Origin: Actinacidiphila fildesensis
Lineage (GTDB): Bacteria > Actinomycetota > Actinomycetes > Streptomycetales > Streptomycetaceae
NCBI RefSeq assembly: GCF_042652185.1
Contig: NZ_JBHSIX010000023.1
DNA: 64,000 bases
Direction: 5' to 3' (one strand)
Both the position numbers and the translations under genes were made by a program. This document shows, in pieces, positions 9,992 through 18,700 of this stretch. Within the stretch, counting starts at the first letter, position 1. Every line of letters starts with the position of its first letter. The notes beneath the pieces are model-generated. The model did no database searches. It was not told where the DNA came from and worked only from the letters and a program-made list of their open reading frames with translations.

Positions 9992-10083
9992 GAGCCCCCC
10001 GGCGGGCTTGGACAGCAAGCCCGCCCAGGGGCGGCCCCCGGTCACGTTCCGGGGGCGGCCAGGGCGCAGGAAGGGGCGAATGC

Positions 10084-10866
10084 ATGGCCGGACCGACCAC
10101 CGCGGAACGCGGCGGGAAGGCGGAGCCGACCGCCCCCCCGCGTCGCACGCCCGCCCGCCGCAAGCGCGCGCGCCGCGCCGTGCTGATCCTGCTCGTCCTC
10201 GTCACCGTGCTGGCCGCCGCCGGGACATGGCTGGTCTATGGCTCGTCCTGGCTGCGGGCGCAGCACGTCACGGTCAGCGGCACCAAGGTGCTCACCGCCG
10301 ACGAGGTGCGCGCCGCCGCGGCCGTACCGCTCGGGGGACCGCTCGCCTCGGTCGACACCGGCGCCGTCGAACACCGGCTGCTCGCCGCCCTGCCGCGGAT
10401 CGCCGAGGTGACCGTCGAACGGGACTGGCCGCACGGCATCGGCCTGAAAGTGACCGAGAGAACGCCGTCCGCGGTACTCAAGAGCGGCGAAAAGTTCATC
10501 GAAGTGGACGCGGAAGGCGTACGTTTCGCCACCGTCGTCACCGCGCCGGCCGGTGCGCCCCTCGTGGAATTGACTCCGGATCAGTCTCCGAGCCTTCTCC
10601 ACTTCGGAACAAAGAGCCTGCTGCGGGCGGCCGTCGAAGTCTCCGCGAGTCTCCCCGATTCCGTCCGCAAGGATGCCCGTGTCATCAGGATGCGGTCCTA
10701 TGACAGCGTCACCGTCGAACTCTCCGGCGGCCGGACGGTGGTGTGGGGGAGCTCCGAAGAGGGTGAGCAGAAGGCGTCGGTGCTGATCGCTCTGATGAAG
10801 GCGGCGAAAAACGCGAACAGATTCGATGTAAGTGCTCCCAGCGCCCCTGCGGCATCGGGAAGTTGA
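10084..10866 (+). CDS. ftsQ: Divisome protein FtsQ
   Basis: Bitopic divisome protein linking early and late division proteins. It has 260 residues: a basic, Pro-rich cytoplasmic segment (1-31), one membrane helix (about 32-53), a POTRA domain (about 58-126) and a C-terminal FtsQ domain. Start chosen at the ATG with GAAGGGGCGA-type purine-rich sequence just upstream; the murG-ftsQ gap is 92 bases. In Streptomyces, ftsQ is needed for sporulation septation but not for vegetative growth (family knowledge). Confidence 0.9.
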   Translation: MAGPTTAERGGKAEPTAPPRRTPARRKRARRAVLILLVLVTVLAAAGTWLVYGSSWLRAQHVTVSGTKVLTADEVRAAAAVPLGGPLASVDTGAVEHRLLAALPRIAEVTVERDWPHGIGLKVTERTPSAVLKSGEKFIEVDAEGVRFATVVTAPAGAPLVELTPDQSPSLLHFGTKSLLRAAVEVSASLPDSVRKDARVIRMRSYDSVTVELSGGRTVVWGSSEEGEQKASVLIALMKAAKNANRFDVSAPSAPAASGS

Positions 10867-10955
10867 CGCCGAGTATCCCGGTTCGCCCCCTGGTTCGCCC
10901 GACCGGGCCGTGATCACATAGGGTCAAAAGAAAAACGGGAGGTTCGGCGTGTTCG

Positions 10956-10985
10956 TTGAACGCACACCGCTTGTCGACTTAGTGT
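10956..10985 (+). promoter_or_regulatory. Putative developmental ftsZ promoter (P2-like)
   Basis: TTGAAC (10956-10961), an 18-base spacer and TAGTGT (10980-10985). The -10 hexamer is identical to the one known for the sporulation-associated ftsZ P2 promoter of Streptomyces coelicolor, where a TAGTGT to TACTGT change blocks sporulation septation. The position in the ftsQ-ftsZ gap matches too. The start site would fall inside the inverted repeat that follows directly. Confidence 0.65.
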
Positions 10986-11012
10986 CCTGTCCCAAGGAAC
11001 GCATGGGACAGG
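10986..11012 (+). repeat. Perfect inverted repeat in the ftsZ leader
   Basis: CCTGTCCCA (10986-10994) and TGGGACAGG (11004-11012) are perfect 9-base arms around a 9-base loop. It begins directly after the TAGTGT box, so it is either an operator covering the start site or a hairpin at the 5' end of the P2 mRNA. Confidence 0.6.
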
Positions 11013-11021
11013 CATACTGGT

Positions 11022-11046
11022 AACCCTAAACCTCAGCGTTAGGGTT
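11022..11046 (+). repeat. Second perfect inverted repeat in the ftsZ leader
   Basis: AACCCTAA (11022-11029) and TTAGGGTT (11039-11046), perfect 8-base arms, again with a 9-base loop, nine bases after the first hairpin. I recall a similar element in other Streptomyces ftsZ leaders. It is AT-richer than its surroundings and 69 bases before the GTG start. Confidence 0.6.
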
Positions 11047-11115
11047 CGGGGCAGCACCGGCGAACGTACCGACCGTCCCACAGGCATACGTAACTCGAGG
11101 CGAGAGGCCTTCGAC

Positions 11116-12336
11116 GTGGCAGCACCGCAGAACTACCTCGCAGTCATCAAGGTCGTCGGAATCGGCGGCGGTGGCGTCAATGCCATCAACCGGATGATCG
11201 AGGTCGGTCTCAAGGGCGTCGAGTTCATCGCGATCAACACCGATGCGCAGGCCCTCCTGATGAGCGACGCCGACGTCAAGCTCGACGTCGGCCGCGAACT
11301 CACCCGCGGCCTCGGCGCCGGCGCGAACCCCGATGTCGGCCGCAAGGCCGCCGAGGACCACCGCGAAGAGATCGAAGAAGTGCTCAAGGGCGCAGACATG
11401 GTCTTCGTCACCGCGGGCGAGGGCGGCGGCACCGGTACCGGCGGCGCACCCGTGGTCGCGCATATCGCCCGCTCGCTGGGCGCCCTGACGATCGGTGTGG
11501 TCACCCGGCCCTTCACCTTCGAGGGACGTCGCCGCGCCAACCAGGCCGAGGACGGCATCGCCGGTCTCCGCGAAAATGTCGACACTCTCATCGTGATCCC
11601 GAACGACCGGCTGCTGTCCATCTCGGACCGCCAGGTCAGCGTGCTCGACGCGTTCCGGTCCGCGGACCAGGTGCTGCTGTCCGGCGTGCAGGGGATCACC
11701 GATCTCATCACCACCCCGGGTCTGATCAACCTGGACTTCGCCGATGTGAAGTCCGTGATGTCCGAAGCAGGTTCCGCCCTGATGGGCATCGGTTCGGCCC
11801 GTGGCGACGACCGCGCGGTAGCGGCCGCGGAGATGGCCATCTCCTCGCCGCTGCTCGAAGCGTCCATCGACGGCGCCCGCGGCGTGCTGCTCTCCATCTC
11901 CGGCGGCTCCGACCTCGGCCTGTTCGAGATCAACGAGTCCGCCCAGCTGGTGAGCGAGGCCGCGCACCCCGAGGCCAACATCATCTTCGGTGCGGTCATC
12001 GATGACGCGCTCGGCGACGAGGTCCGGGTCACCGTGATCGCGGCCGGCTTCGACGGCGGCCAGCCGCCGCCCAAGGGCAACCGCGACAAGGTGCTCGGCG
12101 CGTACAGCGGTCGCGAGGAGACTCCCGCCACCGGACCTGCCCGGGTCGGCAGCCAGGCCGAGGCCCCGCGCCCGACCTCCTACGGCGGTCTCGGCAGTGT
12201 GCCGGTCCGTGCCGAGGAGCCGGAGCCGGTCGCTGAGGTCCCGCCGTCCCCGGTCACCCCGCCGCACGTGCCGCCGGCCCGTCCGTACCAGGACTCCGCG
12301 GCCGAGGAGCTGGACGTACCCGATTTCCTGAAGTGA
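11116..12336 (+). CDS. ftsZ: Cell division protein FtsZ
   Basis: Tubulin-like GTPase that forms the Z-ring or Z-ladders. It has 406 residues: the GTPase core contains GGGGVNA near residue 17 and the tubulin signature GGGTGTG at about 103-109, with NLDFADV and the T7-loop region following. The last third is a Pro/Glu-rich linker ending in DVPDFLK, the conserved tail that binds partners such as SepF. The GTG start has GAGGCGAGAGG upstream. Its 250-base leader carries a developmental-type promoter and two hairpins, so expression is probably set here rather than from ftsQ alone. Confidence 0.97.
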   Translation: MAAPQNYLAVIKVVGIGGGGVNAINRMIEVGLKGVEFIAINTDAQALLMSDADVKLDVGRELTRGLGAGANPDVGRKAAEDHREEIEEVLKGADMVFVTAGEGGGTGTGGAPVVAHIARSLGALTIGVVTRPFTFEGRRRANQAEDGIAGLRENVDTLIVIPNDRLLSISDRQVSVLDAFRSADQVLLSGVQGITDLITTPGLINLDFADVKSVMSEAGSALMGIGSARGDDRAVAAAEMAISSPLLEASIDGARGVLLSISGGSDLGLFEINESAQLVSEAAHPEANIIFGAVIDDALGDEVRVTVIAAGFDGGQPPPKGNRDKVLGAYSGREETPATGPARVGSQAEAPRPTSYGGLGSVPVRAEEPEPVAEVPPSPVTPPHVPPARPYQDSAAEELDVPDFLK

Positions 12337-12411
12337 GCTTCCCTCAGTTCCCTGGGTGATGTGACCTTCTTGTCCCCTTGTTCGTGAAGTGGCCGGGTTC
12401 GGCCCCTCGGT

Positions 12412-12463
12412 GAACGGCGCGCATTTCGTCCCTCTTTACGGAGGGGCGCGATGAGCGCCGTTC
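12412..12463 (+). terminator. Large two-tier hairpin after ftsZ
   Basis: Outer arms GAACGGCGC (12412-12420) and GCGCCGTTC (12455-12463) are perfect. An inner stem CGTCCCTC (12427-12434) / GAGGGGCG (12441-12448) has one wobble pair. No T-run follows, as is usual in high-GC actinobacteria. It could terminate ftsZ transcripts or act as an mRNA stabiliser. The rest of the 212-base ftsZ-ylmE gap shows no coding sequence. Confidence 0.6.
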
Positions 12464-12548
12464 GCTGTGTATCCGCCCAACTCGCCCGATTCGAGACGGC
12501 TATGGGTGAGATATCCCATGTTCGTATCATCGGATCGACTGAAGGAAC

Positions 12549-13280
12549 GTGAGCGAGGCAGTGACGGATCGCAAGGCCCAACTGGCCGCGAATCTGGCCC
12601 GGGTCGAGGAGCGCATCACCGCCGCGTGCGACGCGGCGGGCCGCGACCGCAAGGACGTGACGCTGGTGGTGGTCACCAAGACCTACCCCGCGAGCGATGT
12701 GCGTTTTCTCTCGGAACTCGGTGTTCAGCAGGTCGCGGAGAACCGCGACCAGGACGCCGCCCCGAAGGCTGCCGCGTGTGCGGATCTGCCGCTGACCTGG
12801 CATTTCGTGGGTCAGTTGCAGACCAATAAAGTCCGTTCCGTGGTCGGTTACGCCGATGTCGTGCACTCCGTCGACCGGCTCCGGCTGGTCGGCGCGCTGT
12901 CCACCGCGGCGGTCGCCCGCGGCCGCGAGGTGGGCTGTCTGGTCCAGGTCGCCCTTGACACCGAGTCAGGAACCCAGGGCAGCAGGGGCGGAGTCGCGCC
13001 CGACGTCGTCGGCGGCCTCGCCGACGCGATCGCCGCGGCGCCGGGCCTCCGGCTCGACGGGCTGATGACGGTCGCTCCGCTCGACGGCCCGTACCGGGGC
13101 CAACCCCGCGCCGCCTTCGATCGGCTGGCGGAAATCTCATCCGGCCTGCGCGCGGCCCATCCGGCTGCCACCATGGTCTCGGCAGGGATGAGCGCCGACC
13201 TGGAGCAGGCGGTGGCGGCGGGAGCGACACATGTACGCGTCGGTACTGCGGTACTCGGAGTCCGTCCCGGGCTCCGGTAA
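12549..13280 (+). CDS. ylmE: YggS/YlmE family PLP homeostasis protein
   Basis: Single-domain PLP-binding protein of the YggS/PLPBP family, which buffers pyridoxal phosphate and has no clear catalytic activity. It has 243 residues forming an alanine-racemase-like TIM barrel. The PLP lysine lies in VVVTKTYPASDV near residue 40, followed by WHFVGQLQTNK and a GMSADLEQAVAAGATHVRVGTAVLG end region. The GTG start has GAAGGAAC just upstream. In Streptomyces this gene usually follows ylmD, which is missing here. Confidence 0.92.
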   Translation: MSEAVTDRKAQLAANLARVEERITAACDAAGRDRKDVTLVVVTKTYPASDVRFLSELGVQQVAENRDQDAAPKAAACADLPLTWHFVGQLQTNKVRSVVGYADVVHSVDRLRLVGALSTAAVARGREVGCLVQVALDTESGTQGSRGGVAPDVVGGLADAIAAAPGLRLDGLMTVAPLDGPYRGQPRAAFDRLAEISSGLRAAHPAATMVSAGMSADLEQAVAAGATHVRVGTAVLGVRPGLR

Positions 13281-13344
13281 CGTCACCAAACAAGTCGGAC
13301 CACAGCAATAAATATGGTCTTTCCCCGCTGAGAGGACGCAGAGC

Positions 13345-13941
13345 ATGGCCGGCGCGATGCGCAAGATGGCGGTCTACCTCGGCCTCGTGGAGGACGACGG
13401 GTACGACGGCCCGGGATTCGATCCCGACGACGAGTTCGAACCCGAGCCGGAGCCTGAGCGCAACCACAGGCCACGCAGCCAGCACAATCAGCACAATGAG
13501 CTCGCCCAGCACCAGCCACAACGGGACGAACCGGCACGACTCGTCCATGCGCCGGCGCCCCGCGAACCGCGGATCGCCCCAGTGGCGTCCATCACACCCG
13601 AACGTCACAGCATGGAGAAGAACGCACCGGTGATCATGCCCAAGGTCGTGTCCGAGCGTGAGCCCTACCGGATCACCACACTTCACCCCCGCACGTACAA
13701 CGAAGCCCGTACCATCGGGGAACACTTCCGCGAGGGCACACCGGTGATCATGAATCTGACGGAGATGGACGACACGGACGCAAAGCGTCTTGTCGACTTC
13801 GCCGCCGGCCTGGTCTTCGGCCTGCACGGCAGCATCGAGCGGGTGACGCAGAAGGTGTTCCTGCTGTCGCCTGCTAACGTCGATGTCACGGCGGAGGACA
13901 AGGCCCGCATCGCCGAGGGCGGGTTCTTCAACCAGAGCTGA
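13345..13941 (+). CDS. sepF: Cell division protein SepF
   Basis: Membrane-binding FtsZ partner; actinobacteria lack FtsA/ZipA and use SepF as the Z-ring anchor. It has 198 residues: an amphipathic N-terminal helix (MRKMAVYLGLVEDD), an acidic and Gln/Pro-rich linker, and the conserved SepF domain from about residue 105 with the PRTYNEAR, VIMNLTEMDDTDAKRLVDFAAG and LLSPANVDV segments. GAGAGGA precedes the ATG. The 64-base gap before it includes an AT-rich stretch (13305-13320) that could hold a promoter. Confidence 0.93.
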   Translation: MAGAMRKMAVYLGLVEDDGYDGPGFDPDDEFEPEPEPERNHRPRSQHNQHNELAQHQPQRDEPARLVHAPAPREPRIAPVASITPERHSMEKNAPVIMPKVVSEREPYRITTLHPRTYNEARTIGEHFREGTPVIMNLTEMDDTDAKRLVDFAAGLVFGLHGSIERVTQKVFLLSPANVDVTAEDKARIAEGGFFNQS

Positions 13942-14003
13942 GCACCACACACCGAGGAAATCCGGCCACCAGGCCGAAGGCGAGCAGGGGAGAGGGACGC
14001 GCG

Positions 14004-14288
14004 ATGAGCTACGCACTACAGGTGCTCTACATCGTGCTGATGTGCTTCCTGATCGTGCTGATCTTCCGGTTGGTGATGGATTACGTCTTCCAGTTCGCGC
14101 GCTCGTGGCAACCTGGGAAGCCGATGGTGGTGGTCCTTGAGGCCACCTACACTGTCACCGATCCGCCACTCAAGCTTCTGCGGCGGTTCATTCCGCCGCT
14201 GCGTCTCGGGGGCGTGGCGCTCGACCTGTCCTTCTTCGTATTGATGATCATCGTGCTCATCCTGCTCCGCGTTGTCGGGAGTCTGTGA
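14004..14288 (+). CDS. ylmG: YggT/YlmG family membrane protein
   Basis: Small integral membrane protein (94 residues) with two hydrophobic segments (about 3-27 and 68-92) flanking a polar loop with PLRR and PPLRLGGVALDLS, the YggT family pattern. The family is linked to division or cell-envelope organisation in many bacteria, but its biochemical role is not settled. It sits between sepF and divIVA in the conserved order. GGGGAGAGGGACGCGCG precedes the ATG. Confidence 0.85.
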   Translation: MSYALQVLYIVLMCFLIVLIFRLVMDYVFQFARSWQPGKPMVVVLEATYTVTDPPLKLLRRFIPPLRLGGVALDLSFFVLMIIVLILLRVVGSL

Positions 14289-14337
14289 TGAACGATGCGG
14301 ACTCCCGATATGTCGACGATCACGTTGAGGTGAAGAG

Positions 14338-15510
14338 ATGCCGCTGACCCCCGAGGACGTGCGGAACAAGCAGTTCACGACCGTCCGCCTCCGAGAAGGT
14401 TATGACGAGGACGAGGTCGACGCCTTCCTCGATGAGGTCGAGGGAGAGCTGACCAGGCTCCTACGAGAAAACGAGGACCTGCGGGCCAAACTGGCCGCGG
14501 CCACCCGAGCCGCCGCCCAGAACCAGCAGCAGGGCATGCGCAAGCCGGAGTCTCAGGACCGTCCGGTCCCCGCGGCCATATCCGGACCGCAGCCCGTGCC
14601 GCCGCAGCAGATGGGTCCGCCCCAGCAGATGGGGCAGCCCCAGCAGCAGTCCGGCGCACTGCAGCTGCCTGCCGGGCCGAGCGCCCAGCAGCACGGTCCC
14701 GGTCCGATGGGCCAGGGCCCCATGGGTCAGGGTCCGATGGGCCAGAACCAAATGGGTCAGGGTCCGATGGGCCAGAACTCCATGGGCCAGCAGCACCCGA
14801 TGCAGCAGCAGCACCCCATGCAGCAGCAGCATCCGATGCAGCAGCAGGGCCACCCCATGCAGCAGCAGTCGCCCGGCGGCGACAGCGCGGCGCGGGTTCT
14901 TTCGCTGGCGCAGCAGACCGCCGACCAGGCGATCGCGGAGGCCCGTTCCGAGGCCAACAAGATCGTCGGCGAGGCACGCAGCCGCGCCGAGGGCCTGGAG
15001 CGGGACGCCCGTGCCAAGGCTGACGCCCTGGAGCGGGACGCGCAGGAGAAGCACCGCGTAGCGATGGGCTCGCTGGAGTCCGCCCGCGCCACGCTGGAGC
15101 GCAAGGTCGAAGACCTGCGCGGCTTCGAGCGTGAGTACCGGACCCGTCTGAAGTCCTACCTGGAGAGCCAGCTGCGCCAGCTGGAGACCCAGGCGGACGA
15201 CTCGCTGGCTCCGCCGCGTGCCCCGGCCGCCGCGTCGCTGCCCGCTCCGTCCTCCATGGGCGGCGGGACGATGGGCGGTGGCATGGCTCCGGCCGGTGCC
15301 GGTGCGATGGGTCACAACACCGGCCAGAACCCGTCGTACGGGAACCAGGGCATGGGCCACAGCGGCCCGAACCCGACGTACGGCGGCCAGCAGCAGATGT
15401 CTCCGGCCATGACGCAGCCGATGGCTCCGGTGCGGCCGCAGAGCCCGCAGCCGCTGCAGCAGGCGCCTACGCCGATGCGTGGCTTCCTGATCGACGAGGA
15501 CGACAACTAG
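14338..15510 (+). CDS. divIVA: Polar growth determinant DivIVA
   Basis: Coiled-coil protein that marks growing hyphal tips and directs polar wall synthesis. It has 390 residues: an N-terminal membrane-binding domain (1-60, with LTPEDVRNKQFTTVRLREGYDEDEVD), a short coiled coil, a Gln/Met/Pro-rich linker with tandem repeats (about 122-177), a long coiled coil (about 185-290) and a second Gly/Met/Gln-rich region before the acidic C-terminus. The two-coil, low-complexity-linker design is that of Streptomyces DivIVA. The upstream gene is ylmG, and a strong terminator follows. Confidence 0.94.
   Translation: MPLTPEDVRNKQFTTVRLREGYDEDEVDAFLDEVEGELTRLLRENEDLRAKLAAATRAAAQNQQQGMRKPESQDRPVPAAISGPQPVPPQQMGPPQQMGQPQQQSGALQLPAGPSAQQHGPGPMGQGPMGQGPMGQNQMGQGPMGQNSMGQQHPMQQQHPMQQQHPMQQQGHPMQQQSPGGDSAARVLSLAQQTADQAIAEARSEANKIVGEARSRAEGLERDARAKADALERDAQEKHRVAMGSLESARATLERKVEDLRGFEREYRTRLKSYLESQLRQLETQADDSLAPPRAPAAASLPAPSSMGGGTMGGGMAPAGAGAMGHNTGQNPSYGNQGMGHSGPNPTYGGQQQMSPAMTQPMAPVRPQSPQPLQQAPTPMRGFLIDEDDN
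14701..14868 (+). repeat. Tandem codon repeats in the DivIVA linker
   Basis: Six 15-base units encoding GPMGQ or NxMGQ run from 14701 to 14790. Four 18-base HPMQQQ units follow (14794-14811, 14812-14829, 14830-14847, 14851-14868), the last one set off by a Gly codon. Such repeats can expand or shrink, and this linker varies in length between related species. Confidence 0.85.
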
Positions 15511-15550
15511 TCGCCTGCCGCTCGGCGCGTCAGCGCCTGCGGCGGGCATC

Positions 15551-15590
15551 GGGCCGGGCCCCTGGGGATTTCTCCCTTGGGGCCCGGCCC
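15551..15590 (+). terminator. Strong terminator hairpin after divIVA
   Basis: GGGCCGGGCCCC (15551-15562) pairs with GGGGCCCGGCCC (15579-15590), with an inner GGGA/TCCC pair around TTTC. A GTTTT run follows. This ends the division cluster. Confidence 0.9.
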
Positions 15591-15621
15591 GTTTTCGTCG
15601 TCCGGTGCGTCGGTGGCTGCG

Positions 15622-15727
15622 GGGCCGGGCCCTCCGGCGTGGGGGTCCGAAATCGACTAGTGAGGGCCTGGCGGCCCACAAGTAGCTCGGCAGCATTTCG
15701 GACCCTCCACGCCTGCGGTCCCGGCCC
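15622..15727. repeat. Long imperfect inverted repeat between divIVA and ileS
   Basis: Arms 15622-15653 and 15695-15727 are about 32 bases each and mostly complementary. They share GGTCCGAAAT-type inner ends and GGGCCGGG outer ends, around a 41-base loop. It lies between two convergent genes that already have their own terminators. It could be a further terminator or a small palindromic repeat element. Confidence 0.55.
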
Positions 15728-15751
15728 CTCGCGTTCGAGCCCGGATATGGC

Positions 15752-15792
15752 GGAGGCCGCCGTCCCACTTGGTGTGGTGGGCGGCGGCCTCC
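15752..15792 (-). terminator. Terminator hairpin after ileS
   Basis: GGAGGCCGCCG (15752-15762) and CGGCGGCCTCC (15782-15792) form perfect 11-base arms, 8 bases past the ileS stop on the minus strand. Confidence 0.8.
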
Positions 15793-15799
15793 GTGGTTT

Positions 15800-18700
15800 C
15801 TACTGCTTGCGCAGGTGGAAGGTCAGGCCCAGCTGGTCGTCCGTGAAGGGCTGGCCGTAGGTCCGGTCCGGGTCGCCGGGGGCGAAGTCCGTGGCCAGGA
15901 CCTCGTCCGCGATCAGGGTGGCGTGTTCGGTCAGGGCGGTGGTCAGGTCGTTGTCGGCGGAGTGCCAGCGGACGGCGATGCGGTCCGCCACGTCCAGGCC
16001 CGAGTTCTTGCGGGCCTCCTGGATCAGCCGGATCGCGTCGCGGGCCAGGCCCGCCAGGCGGAGTTCCGGGGTGATCTCCAGGTCCAGGGCGACGGTGGCG
16101 CCGGAGTCGGACGCCACCGACCAGCCCTCGCGCGGGGTCTCGGTGATGATCACTTCGTCCGGGGAGAGCGGGATCTGCTCGCCGTTGAACTCGACGGTGG
16201 CGGTGCCGTCGCGCAGCGCTGCGGAGAGCGCTGCCGCGTCGGCGGCCGCGACGGCCTTCGCGACGTCCTGGACGCCCTTGCCGAAGCGCTTGCCGAGCGC
16301 CCGGAAGTTCGCCTTGGCCGTCGTGTCGACCAGGGATCCGCCGACCTCCGAGAGCGAGGCGAGGGAGAGCACGTTGAGTTCCTCGGTGATCTGCGTGTGC
16401 AGGGCCGGGTCGAGGGAGTCGAAGCCGGCGACGGCCACCAGGGCGCGGGAGAGCGGCTGGCGGGTCTTGACGCCCGACTCCGCGCGGGTCGCGCGGCCCA
16501 GCTCCACCAGCCGGCGGACGAGCAGCATCTGCTCGGAGAGGGTCGGGTTGATCGCGGACTCGTCGGCGACCGGCCACGAGGTGAGGTGGACGGAGTCCGG
16601 GGCGTCCGGGGTGACCGGGACGACGAGGTCCTGCCAGACCCGCTCGGTGATGAACGGCGTGAGCGGGGCCATCAGGCGGGTGACCGTCTCGACCACGTCG
16701 TGCAGGGTGCGCAGCGCGGCGGCGTCGCCCTGCCAGAAGCGGCGGCGCGAGCGGCGGACGTACCAGTTGGACAGGTCGTCGACGAAGGAGGAGAGCAGCT
16801 TGCCCGCGCGCTGGGTGTCGTACGACTCCAGGGATTCGGTGACGTCACGTGTGAGAGCGTGCAGCTCGCCGAGCAGCCAGCGGTCCAGCAGCGGGCGGTC
16901 GGCCGGGGCCGGGTCGCTCGCGCTGGGGGTCCAGCCGGCGGTACGGGCGTACAGGGCCTGGAAGGCGACGGTGTTCCAGTAGGTGAGGAGGGTCTTGCGG
17001 ACCACTTCCTGGATCGTGCCGTGGCCGACCCGGCGGGCGGACCAGGGCGAGCCGCCGGCCGCCATGAACCAGCGGACGGCGTCGGCGCCGTGCTGGTCCA
17101 TGAGCGCGATGGGCTCCAGGGTGTTGCCCAGGTGCTTGGACATCTTGCGGCCGTCCTCGGCGAGGATGTGGCCCAGGCAGACCACGTTCTCGTAGGCGGA
17201 CCGGTCGAAGACCAGGGTGCCGACGGCCATCAGCGTGTAGAACCAGCCGCGGGTCTGGTCGATCGCCTCGGAGATGAACTGCGCCGGGTAGCTCTTCTCG
17301 AAGATCTCCTTGTTGCGGTGCGGGTAGCCCCACTGCGCGAACGGCATCGATCCCGAGTCGTACCAGGCGTCGATGACCTCGGGGACGCGGACCGATTCCA
17401 GCGAGCAGCCTTCGGAGGTGCAGGGGAACGTGATCTCGTCGATGTACGGGCGGTGCGGGTCCAGACCGCTCTGGTCGGTGCCCGTGAGGGTGGAGAGGTC
17501 CGAGAGGCTGCCGACGCACGTGAGGTGGTTCTCCTCGCAGCGCCAGATCGGGAGCGGGGTGCCCCAGTAGCGGTTGCGCGAGAGGGCCCAGTCGACGTTG
17601 TTGTTCAGCCAGTCGCCGAAGCGGCCCTGCTTGACCGAGTCCGGGTACCAGTTGGTCTTCTCGTTCTCGCGCAGCATCGCGTCCTTGACGGCGGTGGTGC
17701 GGATGTACCAGGACGGCTGCGCGTAGTAGAGCAGCGCGGTGTGGCAGCGCCAGCAGTGCGGGTAGCTGTGCTCGTACGGGACGTGACGGAAGAGGCGGCC
17801 GGTGCGCTGGAGCTCCGCGACCAGTTTTTCGTCCGCCTTCTTGAAGAACTCGCCGCCGACGAGCGGGACCTCCGGCTCGAAGGTGCCGTCGGGGCGGACC
17901 GGGTTCACCACGGGGAGGCCGTAGGCGCGGCAGACCTTGAGGTCGTCCTCGCCGAAGGCGGGGGACTGGTGGACCAGACCGGTGCCGTCCTCGGTGGTGA
18001 CGTACTCGGCGTTGACGATGTAGTGCGCGTCCGGGATCTCGACGAAGTCGAAGGGCCGCTCGTACGTCCAGCGCTCCATCTCGGCGCCGGTGAAGCTGAC
18101 GCCGGTGGCGGTCCAGCCCTCGCCGAGGGCCTTCTCCAGCAGCGGTTCGGCGACGACCAGCTTCTCGTCGCCGTCGGTCGCCACCACGTAGGTGACCGTG
18201 GGGTGGGTCGCGACGGCCGTGTTGGAGACCAGGGTCCAGGGGGTGGTCGTCCAGACCAGGAGGGCGGCCTCGCCCGCGAGGGGGCCCGAGGTGAGCGGGA
18301 AGCGGACGAAGACGGAGGGGTCGACGATCGTCTCGTAGCCCTGCGCCAGTTCGTGGTCGGACAGGCCCGTCTGGTCCTTCGGGCACCAGGGGGCGACGCG
18401 GTAGTCCTGGACCAGCAGGCCCTTGTCGAAGATCTGCTGCAGCGACCACCACACGGACTCCACGTACTCCGGGTCCATGGTGCGGTAGGCGTCCTCCAGG
18501 TCGACCCAGTAGCCCATGCGGTTCGTCAGCTCGGTGAAGGCGTCGGTGTGGCGGGTCACCGACTCACGGCACTTCGCGTTGAACTCGGCGATGCCGTAGT
18601 CCTCGATGTCCTGCTTGCTGGTGAAGCCGAGTTCCTTCTCGACGGCCAGCTCGACGGGCAGGCCGTGGCAGTCCCAGCCGGCCTTGCGGGTCACATGGTG

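Noticed and set aside
10900..10925. CATAGGGT as a further ftsZ promoter
   Set aside because: Fits TAnnnT, but I could not place a -35 box with confidence, so it is left out of the feature list.
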